A stretch of 32,812 bases of DNA. Source: Paludibacter propionicigenes. Lineage in GTDB: Bacteria > Bacteroidota > Bacteroidia > Bacteroidales > JAIFNL01. Position numbers and translations under genes: made by a program. Location of the stretch: positions 1 to 32,812 of the forward strand of contig DYNA01000032.1 in the NCBI GenBank assembly GCA_020721325.1, read 5' to 3'. Within the stretch, counting starts at the first letter, position 1. The number at the start of each line of letters is the position of its first letter. This document shows positions 24,690-32,812 of this stretch, piece after piece. Under the pieces are notes generated by a model. The model saw only the letters and a list, made by a program, of their open reading frames with translations, searched no databases and was not told where the DNA came from.

Positions 24690-26717
24690 ATGATAGGGCA
24701 AACCATTCAAAATTACACAATTGAAAGCAAAATAGGCGAAGGCGGAATGGGCGATGTTTATTTAGCTAAGCACATACTTTTAGATAAAAAAGTGGCTATA
24801 AAAATGCTGAATGTCAATTTAAGTAAGCACAAAGAATTTTTAGCGCGTTTCGATATTGAGGCACGTACTTTAAATAAATTGAAAAGTAAATATATAGTAG
24901 AACTTATTGATTATAACCAACTTAATGGAGTTCCATATTTAATAATGGAATATGTGGAAGGCACACCTTTAGACGACTTTATAAAGAAAATTTCAGGTCC
25001 CATACCCGAATCGCGTGCCATTAAGTATATGCTACAAATTTTGGAAGCTGTTGATACAGCGCATAAAGCAGGAATTATTCACCGCGATTTAAAACCTTCA
25101 AATTTCATTTTGACTCAAAAAGATGATATTAAAATATTAGATTTTGGAATTGCAAAAATGATGTCGGAAACGGAAAACCATCAACTGACTAAAATGGGAC
25201 AAGGTATGGGTACCCTGCCTTATATGAGTCCGGAACAAATCTTAACAACCAAACTTGAAAATACCAGCGATATTTATTCTTTGGGCGTTTGTCTTCACCA
25301 TTTTATTTCAGGCAAAGAGCCTTATAATCTGGAACTTACACGCCGTCAAATAGAAGATAAAATTATCCAAGAACCTTTAGAACGAATTAAAAATATTTAT
25401 CCGTTTGTAAGTGAAAAAATTCAAGCTATTGTGGACAAAGCAACTGAAAAACAAGCAGATAAACGTTTCCAATCTTGTTCAGAATTTGCAGAAGCTTTAC
25501 AATTGGAAAAAACAATTTCCATCAATTCAAATAGTGATAATATTTTATTAGACAAATCGAAACAGAATATTGTAAATAGGGAACTAAACGAGGAAAAACA
25601 AAAGAATGAAAAAACACAAATAGTTGAAAAAACACAAATAATTGAAAAGAGTGTTATTGCAGAAACAGCTAAAAATGAGCTTAAAACGAACAATAAACAA
25701 TTAGAAAACAACCTCAATGAACAGGAACTTCCAAAAATAGATGTTCAAAAAAATGAACAAAAAACAGTTTTAGAAAATAAAAAATCGAATAAAAATATTT
25801 TTATATTTTCAGGTATTTTAATTTTAATATTTATTGTATTATTTATATTTTTTGGTCAAAATAATAATAAAATAGAGGAAGTAAAACAACATAATGAAAT
25901 TGAAACTTCTGAAAATATTGAAAACGATAAAACAAAAATTAAGGCAGTAGATGTTCCAAAAAATTGTGAAGCGGATTTTAAAAATGGTTTGGCAATTTTC
26001 ATAAAAGAAAATAATAAAAATTATGGTATTTTGAATGAAAATTGTGATACAATTTTAAGCTCGTGTAATAAAATAGAATGGCTCAAAGAAGGGACAGTAT
26101 TATTAGCTCAAAAAGATGGTAAATTTGCACTAATCCACGCGCAAAATCCAAAGGAAATGGATTTTAAATATAAAAGTTTTTCGGTATTTAGCAAGAGTTT
26201 AAAAAAGTATGCTTGGAAAGCCGAAAATTTTGAAAATAAGTCGATTGTATTTTTTAATAATGAATTTATTCTTACTTCAACTTACCAATCGATGGAATTT
26301 AGAAGTTTCTGGGGCAGTGGTTATTACGTTGTAGCAGCCAACGGAAAAAAAGGTATTTTTTCAAAAGAAAAAGGTGAAATTTTAGCATGTAATTATCAAA
26401 AAATTCTTTGGATTGATAATTTTGAATACTTTTGGGTGCAAGATGTTGATACAAAAAAATGGGGTGCTTACAATAAAGATGGTAAATTAACGGCTATTCA
26501 AATGGCTTATGAAGAAGACTTTAAAGAACTTAATTCCAATTTGTTAGCTGTTAAAAAAAATGGAATGTGGGGAGTTGTTTCGATGAATGGACAAATAAAA
26601 TTAAATTTTGAATATCAAGCAATTACAAAAACACAAATGGAAAAATTCTCGTTTTCGGCAAGCCATAAAAGTATGCAAACTCATTATTTCGATGCCAATG
26701 GAAATAAAGTTAATTAG
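24690..26717 (+). CDS. Transmembrane Ser/Thr kinase with WG repeats
   Basis: A 675-residue bitopic kinase, clearly paralogous to the 520-residue kinase of the island (same ISGPIPE block near residue 101 and PLDD(Y/F)IK). The catalytic domain (9-272) has GEGGMG, K38, HRDLKPSN with D133, DFG and GTLPYMSPEQ. A long hydrophilic linker (275-368) with a duplicated EKTQI(V/I) motif leads to a membrane helix (369-388). The outer part (430-675) contains WG-type β repeats: NYGILNE, DGKFALIH, GKKGIFSKEKGEIL, KWGAYNKDGKL and MWGVVSMNGQI. WG repeats are known in Bacteroidota envelope proteins and are thought to mediate binding. murB follows after 19 nt. Confidence 0.94.
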   Translation: MIGQTIQNYTIESKIGEGGMGDVYLAKHILLDKKVAIKMLNVNLSKHKEFLARFDIEARTLNKLKSKYIVELIDYNQLNGVPYLIMEYVEGTPLDDFIKKISGPIPESRAIKYMLQILEAVDTAHKAGIIHRDLKPSNFILTQKDDIKILDFGIAKMMSETENHQLTKMGQGMGTLPYMSPEQILTTKLENTSDIYSLGVCLHHFISGKEPYNLELTRRQIEDKIIQEPLERIKNIYPFVSEKIQAIVDKATEKQADKRFQSCSEFAEALQLEKTISINSNSDNILLDKSKQNIVNRELNEEKQKNEKTQIVEKTQIIEKSVIAETAKNELKTNNKQLENNLNEQELPKIDVQKNEQKTVLENKKSNKNIFIFSGILILIFIVLFIFFGQNNNKIEEVKQHNEIETSENIENDKTKIKAVDVPKNCEADFKNGLAIFIKENNKNYGILNENCDTILSSCNKIEWLKEGTVLLAQKDGKFALIHAQNPKEMDFKYKSFSVFSKSLKKYAWKAENFENKSIVFFNNEFILTSTYQSMEFRSFWGSGYYVVAANGKKGIFSKEKGEILACNYQKILWIDNFEYFWVQDVDTKKWGAYNKDGKLTAIQMAYEEDFKELNSNLLAVKKNGMWGVVSMNGQIKLNFEYQAITKTQMEKFSFSASHKSMQTHYFDANGNKVN

Positions 26718-26736
26718 TTGAATATAAGACATTTAG

Positions 26737-27753
26737 ATGATAAATATACAATCCGATTTTTCTTTAAAAACGCACAATACTTTTGGAATTGATGCAAAAA
26801 CTGATTATTTTATATCTTTTTCAACCGAAGAAGAGTTATTATTTTTCTTAAATTCTTCCGAAATTTGGAAATCTCAATGCGACTATTTAATTATAGGAGC
26901 AGGTTCTAATATTCTGTTTACCAAAGATTTTCATGGAATTATTTTTCATTCTTTATTACAGTCCATTGAAATAGAAAAAGAGTCTGACGAATTTGTATTT
27001 ATTCGTGCGGGAAGTGGTGTAGTTTGGGATAATTTTGTTGAATTTGCCGTGCAAAATAACCTTCAAGGTATTGAAAATCTGTCGCTTATACCCGGAACCG
27101 TAGGTGCGAGTGCCGTTCAAAATATTGGTGCGTATGGAGTTGAAGCAAAAGACTTTATTGAAAAAGTAGAAGTAATTGATTTAAAAACTACCAAAAAACT
27201 TATTTTTAAAAATATTGATTGTAATTTTACTTACCGAGATAGTTTGTTTAAAAAAAATCAGAATTTTTTAGTTACTAATGTTACTTTTAAATTGAGAAAA
27301 TCAAATTTTCAGTTTTATCTAAATTATGCAGACTTACAAAGCAAATTGCAGAATATAAATAATTTGACGCTTATTGATATACGAAAAGCCATTATTGAAA
27401 TACGAGAAAATAAATTACCGGATTATAAAAAAATAGGAAATGCCGGAAGTTTTTTTAAAAATCCGGTCGTAGAATTTGAAAAATACCAAGAAATTTTATA
27501 TGATTATCCCAATTTAATTGCGTATAAATTAGCTGAAGGAAAAATGAAATTGGCTGCCGGTTGGCTCATTGAGCAATGTGGTTGGAAGCAGCAACGCACT
27601 AAAAATGTGGTTGTTTACCCAAAACAAGCTCTTGTTATTTGCAATTTGGGTAAAGCAAGTGGAAAAGAAATTTTTGATTTTTCACAGAAAATTATACAAT
27701 CAGTTTATAATCAATTTGGTGTGTCGCTCGAACGCGAAGTAATTGTAATTTGA
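26737..27753 (+). CDS. murB: UDP-N-acetylenolpyruvoylglucosamine reductase
   Basis: MurB makes UDP-MurNAc from UDP-GlcNAc-enolpyruvate with FAD and NADPH in peptidoglycan synthesis. The 338 residues match the E. coli-like type. FAD-binding motifs are HNTFGIDA (13-20), GAGSNIL (54-60) and IPGTVGASAVQNIGAYG (118-134). Catalytic residues are R167 (YRDS), S238 (GSFF) and probably E334 near the C-terminus. It starts 19 nt after the stop of the WG-repeat kinase on the same strand, so it is probably cotranscribed with that kinase. It converges with the AlkD-like gene, with no hairpin visible in the 13 nt between the stops. Confidence 0.97.
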   Translation: MINIQSDFSLKTHNTFGIDAKTDYFISFSTEEELLFFLNSSEIWKSQCDYLIIGAGSNILFTKDFHGIIFHSLLQSIEIEKESDEFVFIRAGSGVVWDNFVEFAVQNNLQGIENLSLIPGTVGASAVQNIGAYGVEAKDFIEKVEVIDLKTTKKLIFKNIDCNFTYRDSLFKKNQNFLVTNVTFKLRKSNFQFYLNYADLQSKLQNINNLTLIDIRKAIIEIRENKLPDYKKIGNAGSFFKNPVVEFEKYQEILYDYPNLIAYKLAEGKMKLAAGWLIEQCGWKQQRTKNVVVYPKQALVICNLGKASGKEIFDFSQKIIQSVYNQFGVSLEREVIVI

Positions 27754-27766
27754 ATAAAAAAAAACG

Positions 27767-28450
27767 TTATATAGATTTTAAATTTTCACCGAAAAAATCA
27801 ATTTGAAATTCGGTATTTTCTATTATAAAATTCGTATTATCCGTATTTTGAAGTTTAATCAGGTTTAAAATATCTTTGATTTTTTGATTGTTTTGCATAT
27901 CAACTTTTGCTATTTCTACTAATGCTCGCGATAAAGCATTTTTTACATGTAAACTATCTGAATTAGAATTTGTTACGCTTAGTTGAAGGATTTTTTCTTC
28001 CAATTCTGTACGTTCCTTTGCGGTTAAATTTTTTATCAATAATGAGCTAAGCAAAAATGCCGAAGTTTTTATATATTCTTGCTCATTTTCAAACCAATTA
28101 TAACAAGCTATTATAGCGAAATTACTTTTAGAAAATAAATTGATACATGTTTGTTCTACAATTTCAATGTTGTTAAAATCCAATGCCCACTTTTCCATTT
28201 GGCTCAGCGTAAGTTGCTCTACAGGTTGTAAAAAACCGGCTAAAATTCTCATTTCCCGAATATTACTTTCCCACAACTCCAATGCTAATTCGGTATCGGG
28301 TGTAAAATCTTTTGCTATTTTTTTTATTATCGGAACTTTTACACCATAATTTCTCCTATATTTTACACCACGCTTGTATAATTGAATCATCGTATCACCA
28401 TCGGCATTTCGATTGATTTTCTTTAAAATTTTCTTAAAGTTTTCTGTCAT
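27767..28450 (-). CDS. AlkD-like DNA alkylation repair protein
   Basis: A 227-residue all-helical HEAT-like repeat protein of the AlkD/AlkC superfamily (PF08713), small glycosylases that remove bulky or positively charged alkylated bases. The YGVKVPIIKKIAKDF opening, WESNIREMRILAGFL in the middle and WALDFNN/CINLFSKS follow the family layout. No membrane or signal segment is seen. Several family members lack glycosylase activity, so function is inferred from family only. It is divergent from the MarR-like gene, with a -7 box 20 nt upstream of its ATG. Confidence 0.88.
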   Translation of the reverse strand: MTENFKKILKKINRNADGDTMIQLYKRGVKYRRNYGVKVPIIKKIAKDFTPDTELALELWESNIREMRILAGFLQPVEQLTLSQMEKWALDFNNIEIVEQTCINLFSKSNFAIIACYNWFENEQEYIKTSAFLLSSLLIKNLTAKERTELEEKILQLSVTNSNSDSLHVKNALSRALVEIAKVDMQNNQKIKDILNLIKLQNTDNTNFIIENTEFQIDFFGENLKSI

Positions 28451-28469
28451 TTTTTTTAATTATTTTTTA

Positions 28470-28477
28470 CAAAGATA
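28470..28477 (-). promoter_or_regulatory. Likely -7 box of the AlkD-like gene
   Basis: TATCTTTG on the minus strand, an exact TAnnTTTG match 20 nt before the start codon, implying a very short leader. No TTTG is found at 19-21 nt upstream. Confidence 0.55.
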
Positions 28478-28633
28478 AATATTTTTTTTATTTTATATTC
28501 CTTTTTTCAAAAAAAATATAAATTCTATTTTCTAACATTCTTAAATTCAATATTTTATTTTACTTTTTTCTTGTTTACTACAATTACGTACAATTTTTTT
28601 TTCAAAAAATATTTATTTAATACGAAAATGTAA

Positions 28634-28641
28634 TAAATTTG
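28634..28641 (+). promoter_or_regulatory. Likely -7 box of the MarR-like gene
   Basis: TAAATTTG, an exact TAnnTTTG match about 94 nt before the ATG in the divergent gap shared with the AlkD-like gene. T-rich sequence stands in place of a clear -33 box. Apart from these two boxes, the 284-nt gap shows only A/T tracts. Confidence 0.5.
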
Positions 28642-28734
28642 CAAACGAATTATGTTGATGATTAGCGGTTTCAATGTAATTGATTTTTATTATATTTTTT
28701 TATAAGTAAATAAAGTAATTCTTATAAATACAAA

Positions 28735-29403
28735 ATGGGAAAATTTGAACTCTTAAATAAAATCATTCCATATATTGATGAATTTGAAAAACAGCATCAA
28801 AATGCTGATATTAACGACTTTAACGTGTGGTTAAATAAAAAACTAAATGGCAGTATTTCGGAAACTGAAAAAAAACAGAAAGGTGGAATTTTGCCTGAAA
28901 TAATGGAAAATTTACCCGATTTAAGTAAAGATATTATCATTAGTAATCAATTACGATATTTATTTAAGTATTCAAATCTTTATACGAAAAAGGCTTTAGA
29001 GGGTACTAATTTAAAGACTATTAACGACATAGCTTTTTTGGGAACTTTATTAGTAGAAAAAAATTTATCCAAATCGGAACTCATAAATAAGCATGTTACT
29101 GAAATTACTTCGGGTACTGAAGTGATTAAAAGACTCAACAAATTTGGGCTTTTGCAAGATTATAAAAATGAAAAAGACGGCAGAAGCAAAAAAGTACAAC
29201 TCACCGAAGAAGGACGCGAATTAATTATTGAAATTTTGCACGAAGTTGATAAAGTTTCTCAAATTTTAACTGCCGGACTCTCTGATAATGAGAAAGAACA
29301 ATTACTTACAACTCTTGTTAAACTCCGCAAATTTCACGACAATTTGTACCAAAAATTCAAAAAAAATAGCATAGAAGATATTTTTGATGCTATAATAAAA
29401 TAA
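28735..29403 (+). CDS. MarR-like winged-helix regulator with N-terminal extension
   Basis: A 222-residue DNA-binding protein. The winged helix lies at about 95-165: a KSELINK helix, recognition helix SGTEVIKRLNKFGLL, then a β wing DGRSKKVQLTEEG, which is a typical MarR signature. A helix-rich C-terminus (165-222) would complete the dimer interface. Ordinary MarR proteins are about 140-160 residues long; the extra 60-70 residues at the N-terminus (IDEFEKQHQN...VWLNKKLNGS) form an unrecognised helical extension. The ligand is unknown. The divergent AlkD-like gene is a possible target. Confidence 0.85.
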   Translation: MGKFELLNKIIPYIDEFEKQHQNADINDFNVWLNKKLNGSISETEKKQKGGILPEIMENLPDLSKDIIISNQLRYLFKYSNLYTKKALEGTNLKTINDIAFLGTLLVEKNLSKSELINKHVTEITSGTEVIKRLNKFGLLQDYKNEKDGRSKKVQLTEEGRELIIEILHEVDKVSQILTAGLSDNEKEQLLTTLVKLRKFHDNLYQKFKKNSIEDIFDAIIK

Positions 29404-29576
29404 TACATTTTCGTTTTTTTCAATTTGAAAATCATTGATAAACTGCAATTTGAAAGCAAAATACAACGCTTAAATCAATAAATTGCCAAATTATCCCATC
29501 TTTTTACAAAAACACTTTTTTATTAAAAAAAGATAAAAAAAATTATAAAAAAAATTTTTTTTACCTTAAAATAAAT

Positions 29577-29584
29577 TATATTTG
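29577..29584 (+). promoter_or_regulatory. Likely -7 box of the phosphohexomutase gene
   Basis: TATATTTG matches TAnnTTTG exactly, 88 nt before the ATG. The position 19-21 nt upstream holds a T run, not TTTG. The 268-nt gap otherwise shows nothing recognisable. Confidence 0.55.
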
Positions 29585-29671
29585 CTAAAAATAAAAATGA
29601 ACAATCCGATTTCATTTTTTATAAAAAAACCGGTATTACAAAATAAAAAATTATTATAAAAAAATACAACT

Positions 29672-31420
29672 ATGAGCGATAAAACGATACTTTTACAAGA
29701 GGTAATGGAAAAAGCACAAAAGTGGCTCGCCCCCGAATTTGACGAATCTACGCGTAAGCAAGTGCAGCATTTAATTGATAATGAACCAGATGAGTTAATC
29801 GAATCTTTTTACAGAACCTTAGAATTTGGAACGGGTGGTTTGCGCGGAATTATGGGCGTTGGCACTAACCGAATGAACATTTACACCGTAGGAATGGCTA
29901 CTCAAGGTTTATGTAACTATCTGATTAAGAACTTTCCCAACGAAAAACAAATCAAAGTGGTGATAGCCCGCGATTGTAGAAATAACGGAGAACTTTTTGC
30001 ACAAACGGCAGCCGGAATTTTTTCGGCAAACGGATTTAAAGTGTATCTTTTTGACGATTTGCGCCCTACTCCTGAGCTTTCTTTTGCCATTAGGCATTTC
30101 AATTGCCAAAGCGGAATTGTGCTGACAGCTTCGCACAACCCCAAAGAATACAACGGTTACAAGGCTTACTGGAGCGATGGAGCGCAAATGATTGAACCTC
30201 ACGACACCAACGTAATTGCGGAAGTGGAAAAAATTACTTCAATTGCTCAAGTTAAATTTGACGGACCGAAAGAAAATATTGAAATCATTGGGCATGAAAT
30301 TGATGAGATTTATGTAAATGAATTGAAAAAATTGTCGCTTTCGCCCGAAGCCATTGCTGCAAACAAAGATTTAAAAATTGTTTACACGCCCATTCACGGA
30401 ACAGGTGTAAAATTGACGCCTATGGCATTGAAAGCCTTTGGCTTTGAGAATGTTACAACGGTTAAAGAACAAGACGTGGTGGACGGTAATTTTCCAACCG
30501 TTGTTTCGCCCAATCCTGAAAATGCAGAAGCCTTAAAAATGGCTTTGGCGAAAGCCGATGAGATTGGTGCTGACCTTGTTATGGCTACCGACCCCGACTC
30601 CGACCGCGTTGGAATTGCTGTAAGAAACCACAGCAATCAATTGGTTTTGCTCAACGGAAATCAAACGGCTACTCTTTTAATTTATTATTTGATAACTAAA
30701 TGGAAAGAAAACGGAAAACTTTTGGGCAAAGAATACATTGTCAAAACCATAGTAACAACCGAATTGTTAGTTGAAATAGCTCAAAATTATGGAGTTGCAT
30801 ATCACGATGTATTGACAGGTTTTAAATACATAGCCGACATAATAGAAAAAAAACACGGCAAAGAAAATTACATTGGCGGAGGCGAAGAAAGCTACGGTTT
30901 TCTTGCCGGAGAATTTGTTCGCGACAAAGATGCCATAATGGCATGTGCTTTGATAGCCGAAACTGCCGCTTGGGCAAAACACAATGGCAAAACACTTTAC
31001 GAATTGTTGATTGATATTTACTCACAGTATCATCTTTATTATGAGGGACTTGTGAATATTACAAAAAAAGGAAAAGCGGGTGCCGAAGAAATCAGTGCCA
31101 TGATGCACCAATATCGCACTGCTCCTCCTAAAGAAATAAATGGTTCGCAAGTAATTATGATAAAAGATTATGAGTTTAGTGTAGAAAAAGATTTGCTTAC
31201 CGGCAAAGAAAAAGTCATTGAACTCCCAAAATCAAATGTTTTGCAATTTTTCTTAGCCGATGGTACAAAAATTTCCATTCGCCCATCGGGTACAGAGCCA
31301 AAAATTAAGTTTTATTTTGGTGTAAAAGAAAAACTCAAAAACAAACAAACTTACGAAACTGAAATGAAAGATTTGGTTGAGAAGGTAAATATTGTAGCTA
31401 AAAGCATGAATTTGAATTAA
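29672..31420 (+). CDS. Phosphoglucomutase/phosphomannomutase
   Basis: A 582-residue α-D-phosphohexomutase that interconverts hexose 1- and 6-phosphates through a phosphoserine. It feeds nucleotide-sugar and envelope synthesis. Length and layout match the long PgcA-like form common in Bacteroidota and Firmicutes. The catalytic serine is S154 in TASHNP. The Mg loop is DPDSDR with D307, D309 and D311. The sugar-binding loop GGGEESYG is near 402-409, and the phosphate-binding loop RPSGTEPK near 537-544. GTGGLRG (53-59) marks the N-terminal substrate site. Glucose and mannose specificity cannot be separated from sequence alone. A terminator lies 92 nt after the stop. Confidence 0.95.
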   Translation: MSDKTILLQEVMEKAQKWLAPEFDESTRKQVQHLIDNEPDELIESFYRTLEFGTGGLRGIMGVGTNRMNIYTVGMATQGLCNYLIKNFPNEKQIKVVIARDCRNNGELFAQTAAGIFSANGFKVYLFDDLRPTPELSFAIRHFNCQSGIVLTASHNPKEYNGYKAYWSDGAQMIEPHDTNVIAEVEKITSIAQVKFDGPKENIEIIGHEIDEIYVNELKKLSLSPEAIAANKDLKIVYTPIHGTGVKLTPMALKAFGFENVTTVKEQDVVDGNFPTVVSPNPENAEALKMALAKADEIGADLVMATDPDSDRVGIAVRNHSNQLVLLNGNQTATLLIYYLITKWKENGKLLGKEYIVKTIVTTELLVEIAQNYGVAYHDVLTGFKYIADIIEKKHGKENYIGGGEESYGFLAGEFVRDKDAIMACALIAETAAWAKHNGKTLYELLIDIYSQYHLYYEGLVNITKKGKAGAEEISAMMHQYRTAPPKEINGSQVIMIKDYEFSVEKDLLTGKEKVIELPKSNVLQFFLADGTKISIRPSGTEPKIKFYFGVKEKLKNKQTYETEMKDLVEKVNIVAKSMNLN

Positions 31421-31511
31421 TTATATGATTTTTAAAATAATAAGTTTGTATTCTTTGAAAATAACATAAATTATTTTTAAAGTTTACCAGCTTATTTAAT
31501 TTTAGAAAAAT

Positions 31512-31559
31512 AAAAAACGCTTCTTTAATTTTTCAAAATTAAGTTCGGAAGCGTTTTTT
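31512..31559. terminator. Bidirectional-looking Rho-independent terminator
   Basis: AAAAAACGCTTC (31512-31523) pairs perfectly with GAAGCGTTTTTT (31548-31559). The 24-nt loop contains a second small inverted repeat (TTAATTTT/AAAATTAA). A T run continues on the plus strand to 31561. It ends the phosphohexomutase transcript and insulates the acyltransferase gene, which starts 29 nt later. Confidence 0.88.
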
Positions 31560-31587
31560 TGTTTGATAAAAAAAAACGGTTTTATTT

Positions 31588-32715
31588 ATGAATATTCTTT
31601 CAGCCCAAGTAAGTGCGAAATTCAAATTCTGGTCGTTTGTATCCATGATTTTACTTGTTTTTGTGCATGGTTACAACATGGAATTACGCTATTTGCAACC
31701 TTGGACTATCACAAACGAGCCATTTACAATGACCGGTTTTATTGAATATTTTTTGGCAAATGGATTGTTTCGTTTCCGAATACCTATGCTTTTTATTATT
31801 TCGGGTTATCTGTATGCTTTACACGATTACAAGCCTAATAATCAACGAATTGGCAAACGTAGTCGCACTTTGCTGTTGCCTTATTTATTGTGGAGTGCAT
31901 TTGGTTTGTTGCTGATTTTTGCTTTTGAACTTTCTCCTGCGGGCAAAGAAATGGTACTTAAAAGCGGTTTGATGCGATTAGACGATACCCGATTTTATTT
32001 TTCCGATTATCGTTGGTATGAAACACTTGCAAGGCTTTTCATTGTTCCAGTTCCCTTTCAGCTTTGGTTTATTAGGGTTTTGTTTTTTTACAATTTAATT
32101 TATCCTTTTATTCGCTGGTGTGTGGAAAATAAAAAAGCCCGTATTTTCTTTTTCTCTTTTGCATTTTTTCTTTGGATTTCTACTTTTGGTTTTCTTTTTT
32201 TTGAGGGCGAAGGTTTGTTGTTTTTTTCTTTAGGTGTTTATTTTCAAAAAACAAATTTCAACATCGAAAAGTATTCAGGTAAAATATCATTAAATTACTG
32301 GATAATCATTTTTTTGCTTACAGCAATAATAAAAACCTATTTGGCTTTCTTTGGAGAAATGTTTTTGAATAAATTTACTGTTTTTACCCTTTTAATTTTG
32401 CATAAAACGGTTATTTTTACTGGATTAATTGCCTGTTGGTTTGCAAGTGATAAAATAGTTCGGTGGTTTATGAACAAAACTTGGTTTGTATGGCTTTCGG
32501 CATTTTCATTTATTATTTATGCCATTCATGCGCCGTTAATTACTTTAATTATAGATAGTTACATGAGAGTTTTTAATTTAGGCCAATTTACACACGCCTT
32601 TGCATTTTTCACATTACCGATGTTTATAATTGCATTAAGCATCGTAATTGGAAGCATTTTGCGAGCCATTTTGCCCAAATTTTATAGCTTATTAACCGGC
32701 GGAAGAGGATTTTAA
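31588..32715 (+). CDS. Acyltransferase family 3 membrane protein
   Basis: A 375-residue polytopic membrane protein of the acyltransferase-3 family, which transfers acetyl or other acyl groups to sugars and other envelope molecules. The conserved catalytic His is probably H27 in FVHGYN, within the first membrane helix. The paired Arg lies at R62 or R64 in GLFRFRIPMLFIISGYLY, and RTLLLPYLLWS follows as usual. About ten hydrophobic helices are evident, and the closing FIIYAIHAPLI block is typical. The start is 29 nt downstream of a strong terminator, so its promoter must overlap the hairpin region or be absent. The acceptor cannot be predicted. Confidence 0.9.
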   Translation: MNILSAQVSAKFKFWSFVSMILLVFVHGYNMELRYLQPWTITNEPFTMTGFIEYFLANGLFRFRIPMLFIISGYLYALHDYKPNNQRIGKRSRTLLLPYLLWSAFGLLLIFAFELSPAGKEMVLKSGLMRLDDTRFYFSDYRWYETLARLFIVPVPFQLWFIRVLFFYNLIYPFIRWCVENKKARIFFFSFAFFLWISTFGFLFFEGEGLLFFSLGVYFQKTNFNIEKYSGKISLNYWIIIFLLTAIIKTYLAFFGEMFLNKFTVFTLLILHKTVIFTGLIACWFASDKIVRWFMNKTWFVWLSAFSFIIYAIHAPLITLIIDSYMRVFNLGQFTHAFAFFTLPMFIIALSIVIGSILRAILPKFYSLLTGGRGF

Positions 32716-32812
32716 ATAATTGATAATTAACAATTTAACAAATTAAATACATCGTTATTAGGTGGTGATTCAAAAAGTATGATAAAATAAAACTTTAACA
32801 ATAAGGAAATTA
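32716..32812. other. Non-coding end of the window
   Basis: After the acyltransferase stop there are only AT-rich bases, with a small mirrored stretch around TTGATAATTAACAA. No gene start or terminator can be supported before the window ends. Confidence 0.4.

Noticed and set aside
9372-26717. Anti-phage defence island
   Set aside because: The AAA/nuclease-like pair next to kinases and a PP2C is suggestive, but there is no known defence effector, methylase or phage-related gene, and the FHA island looks like envelope signalling. No evidence beyond adjacency.

Overview
The window is about 32.8 kb of very AT-rich DNA. Four things point to Bacteroidota: A-rich sequence instead of Shine-Dalgarno motifs before start codons, several TAnnTTTG -7 boxes upstream of genes (one with a TTTG -33 box at the expected spacing), a TIGR01777 oxidoreductase with TsaE/Cmk-type housekeeping genes, and a large number of FHA, PAS and WG-repeat proteins. 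The genus cannot be told from the sequence. I found no rRNA, tRNA, CRISPR array, transposase or phage gene.

Layout. (1) 1-3843: housekeeping genes tsaE, cmk, a cold-shock protein, a SpoIIAA/STAS-like protein and a TIGR01777 SDR. A small non-coding inverted-repeat element lies ahead of the SDR gene. (2) 3851-9245, minus strand: an orphan cytosolic hybrid histidine kinase with about five PAS domains and a receiver, then a compact nitroreductase / small membrane protein / glutaminyl cyclotransferase-like lipoprotein operon. (3) 9368-12491, minus strand: a tandem duplication of a gene for a 505-residue AAA ATPase with a C-terminal PD-(D/E)XK-like motif. The two proteins are identical, and the only DNA differences I see lie in the start-codon-proximal 150 bp. 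(4) 12702-26717, plus strand: a Ser/Thr phosphorylation island. (5) 26737-32715: murB (19 nt behind the last kinase), an AlkD-like repair gene, a MarR-like regulator, a phosphoglucomutase/phosphomannomutase and an acyltransferase-3 membrane protein.

The island is the most interesting part. Eight closely spaced genes, then a ninth after a long hairpin, encode an ABCG-type exporter with three FHA domains, a zinc-finger/FHA protein, a vWA-TM-coiled-coil-FHA protein, a PP2C phosphatase with a periplasmic tail, a soluble kinase, an FHA-RDD membrane protein, a membrane kinase, a coiled-coil lipoprotein, and a membrane kinase with WG repeats. That makes three kinases (writers), one phosphatase (eraser) and six FHA domains (readers), with four bitopic proteins spanning the inner membrane and one lipoprotein. 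The best clue to how it works is a run of evenly spaced K-T-x-x-F motifs in the zinc-finger/FHA protein, which look like a multi-phosphothreonine docking scaffold. The set recalls the mycobacterial PknF/Rv1747 pair (kinase plus FHA-ABC exporter) and the TerY-P triad (vWA, PP2C, kinase). The combination here, with murB next door, suggests an envelope-sensing pathway that controls an exporter. That function is inference; the domain content is read directly from the sequence.
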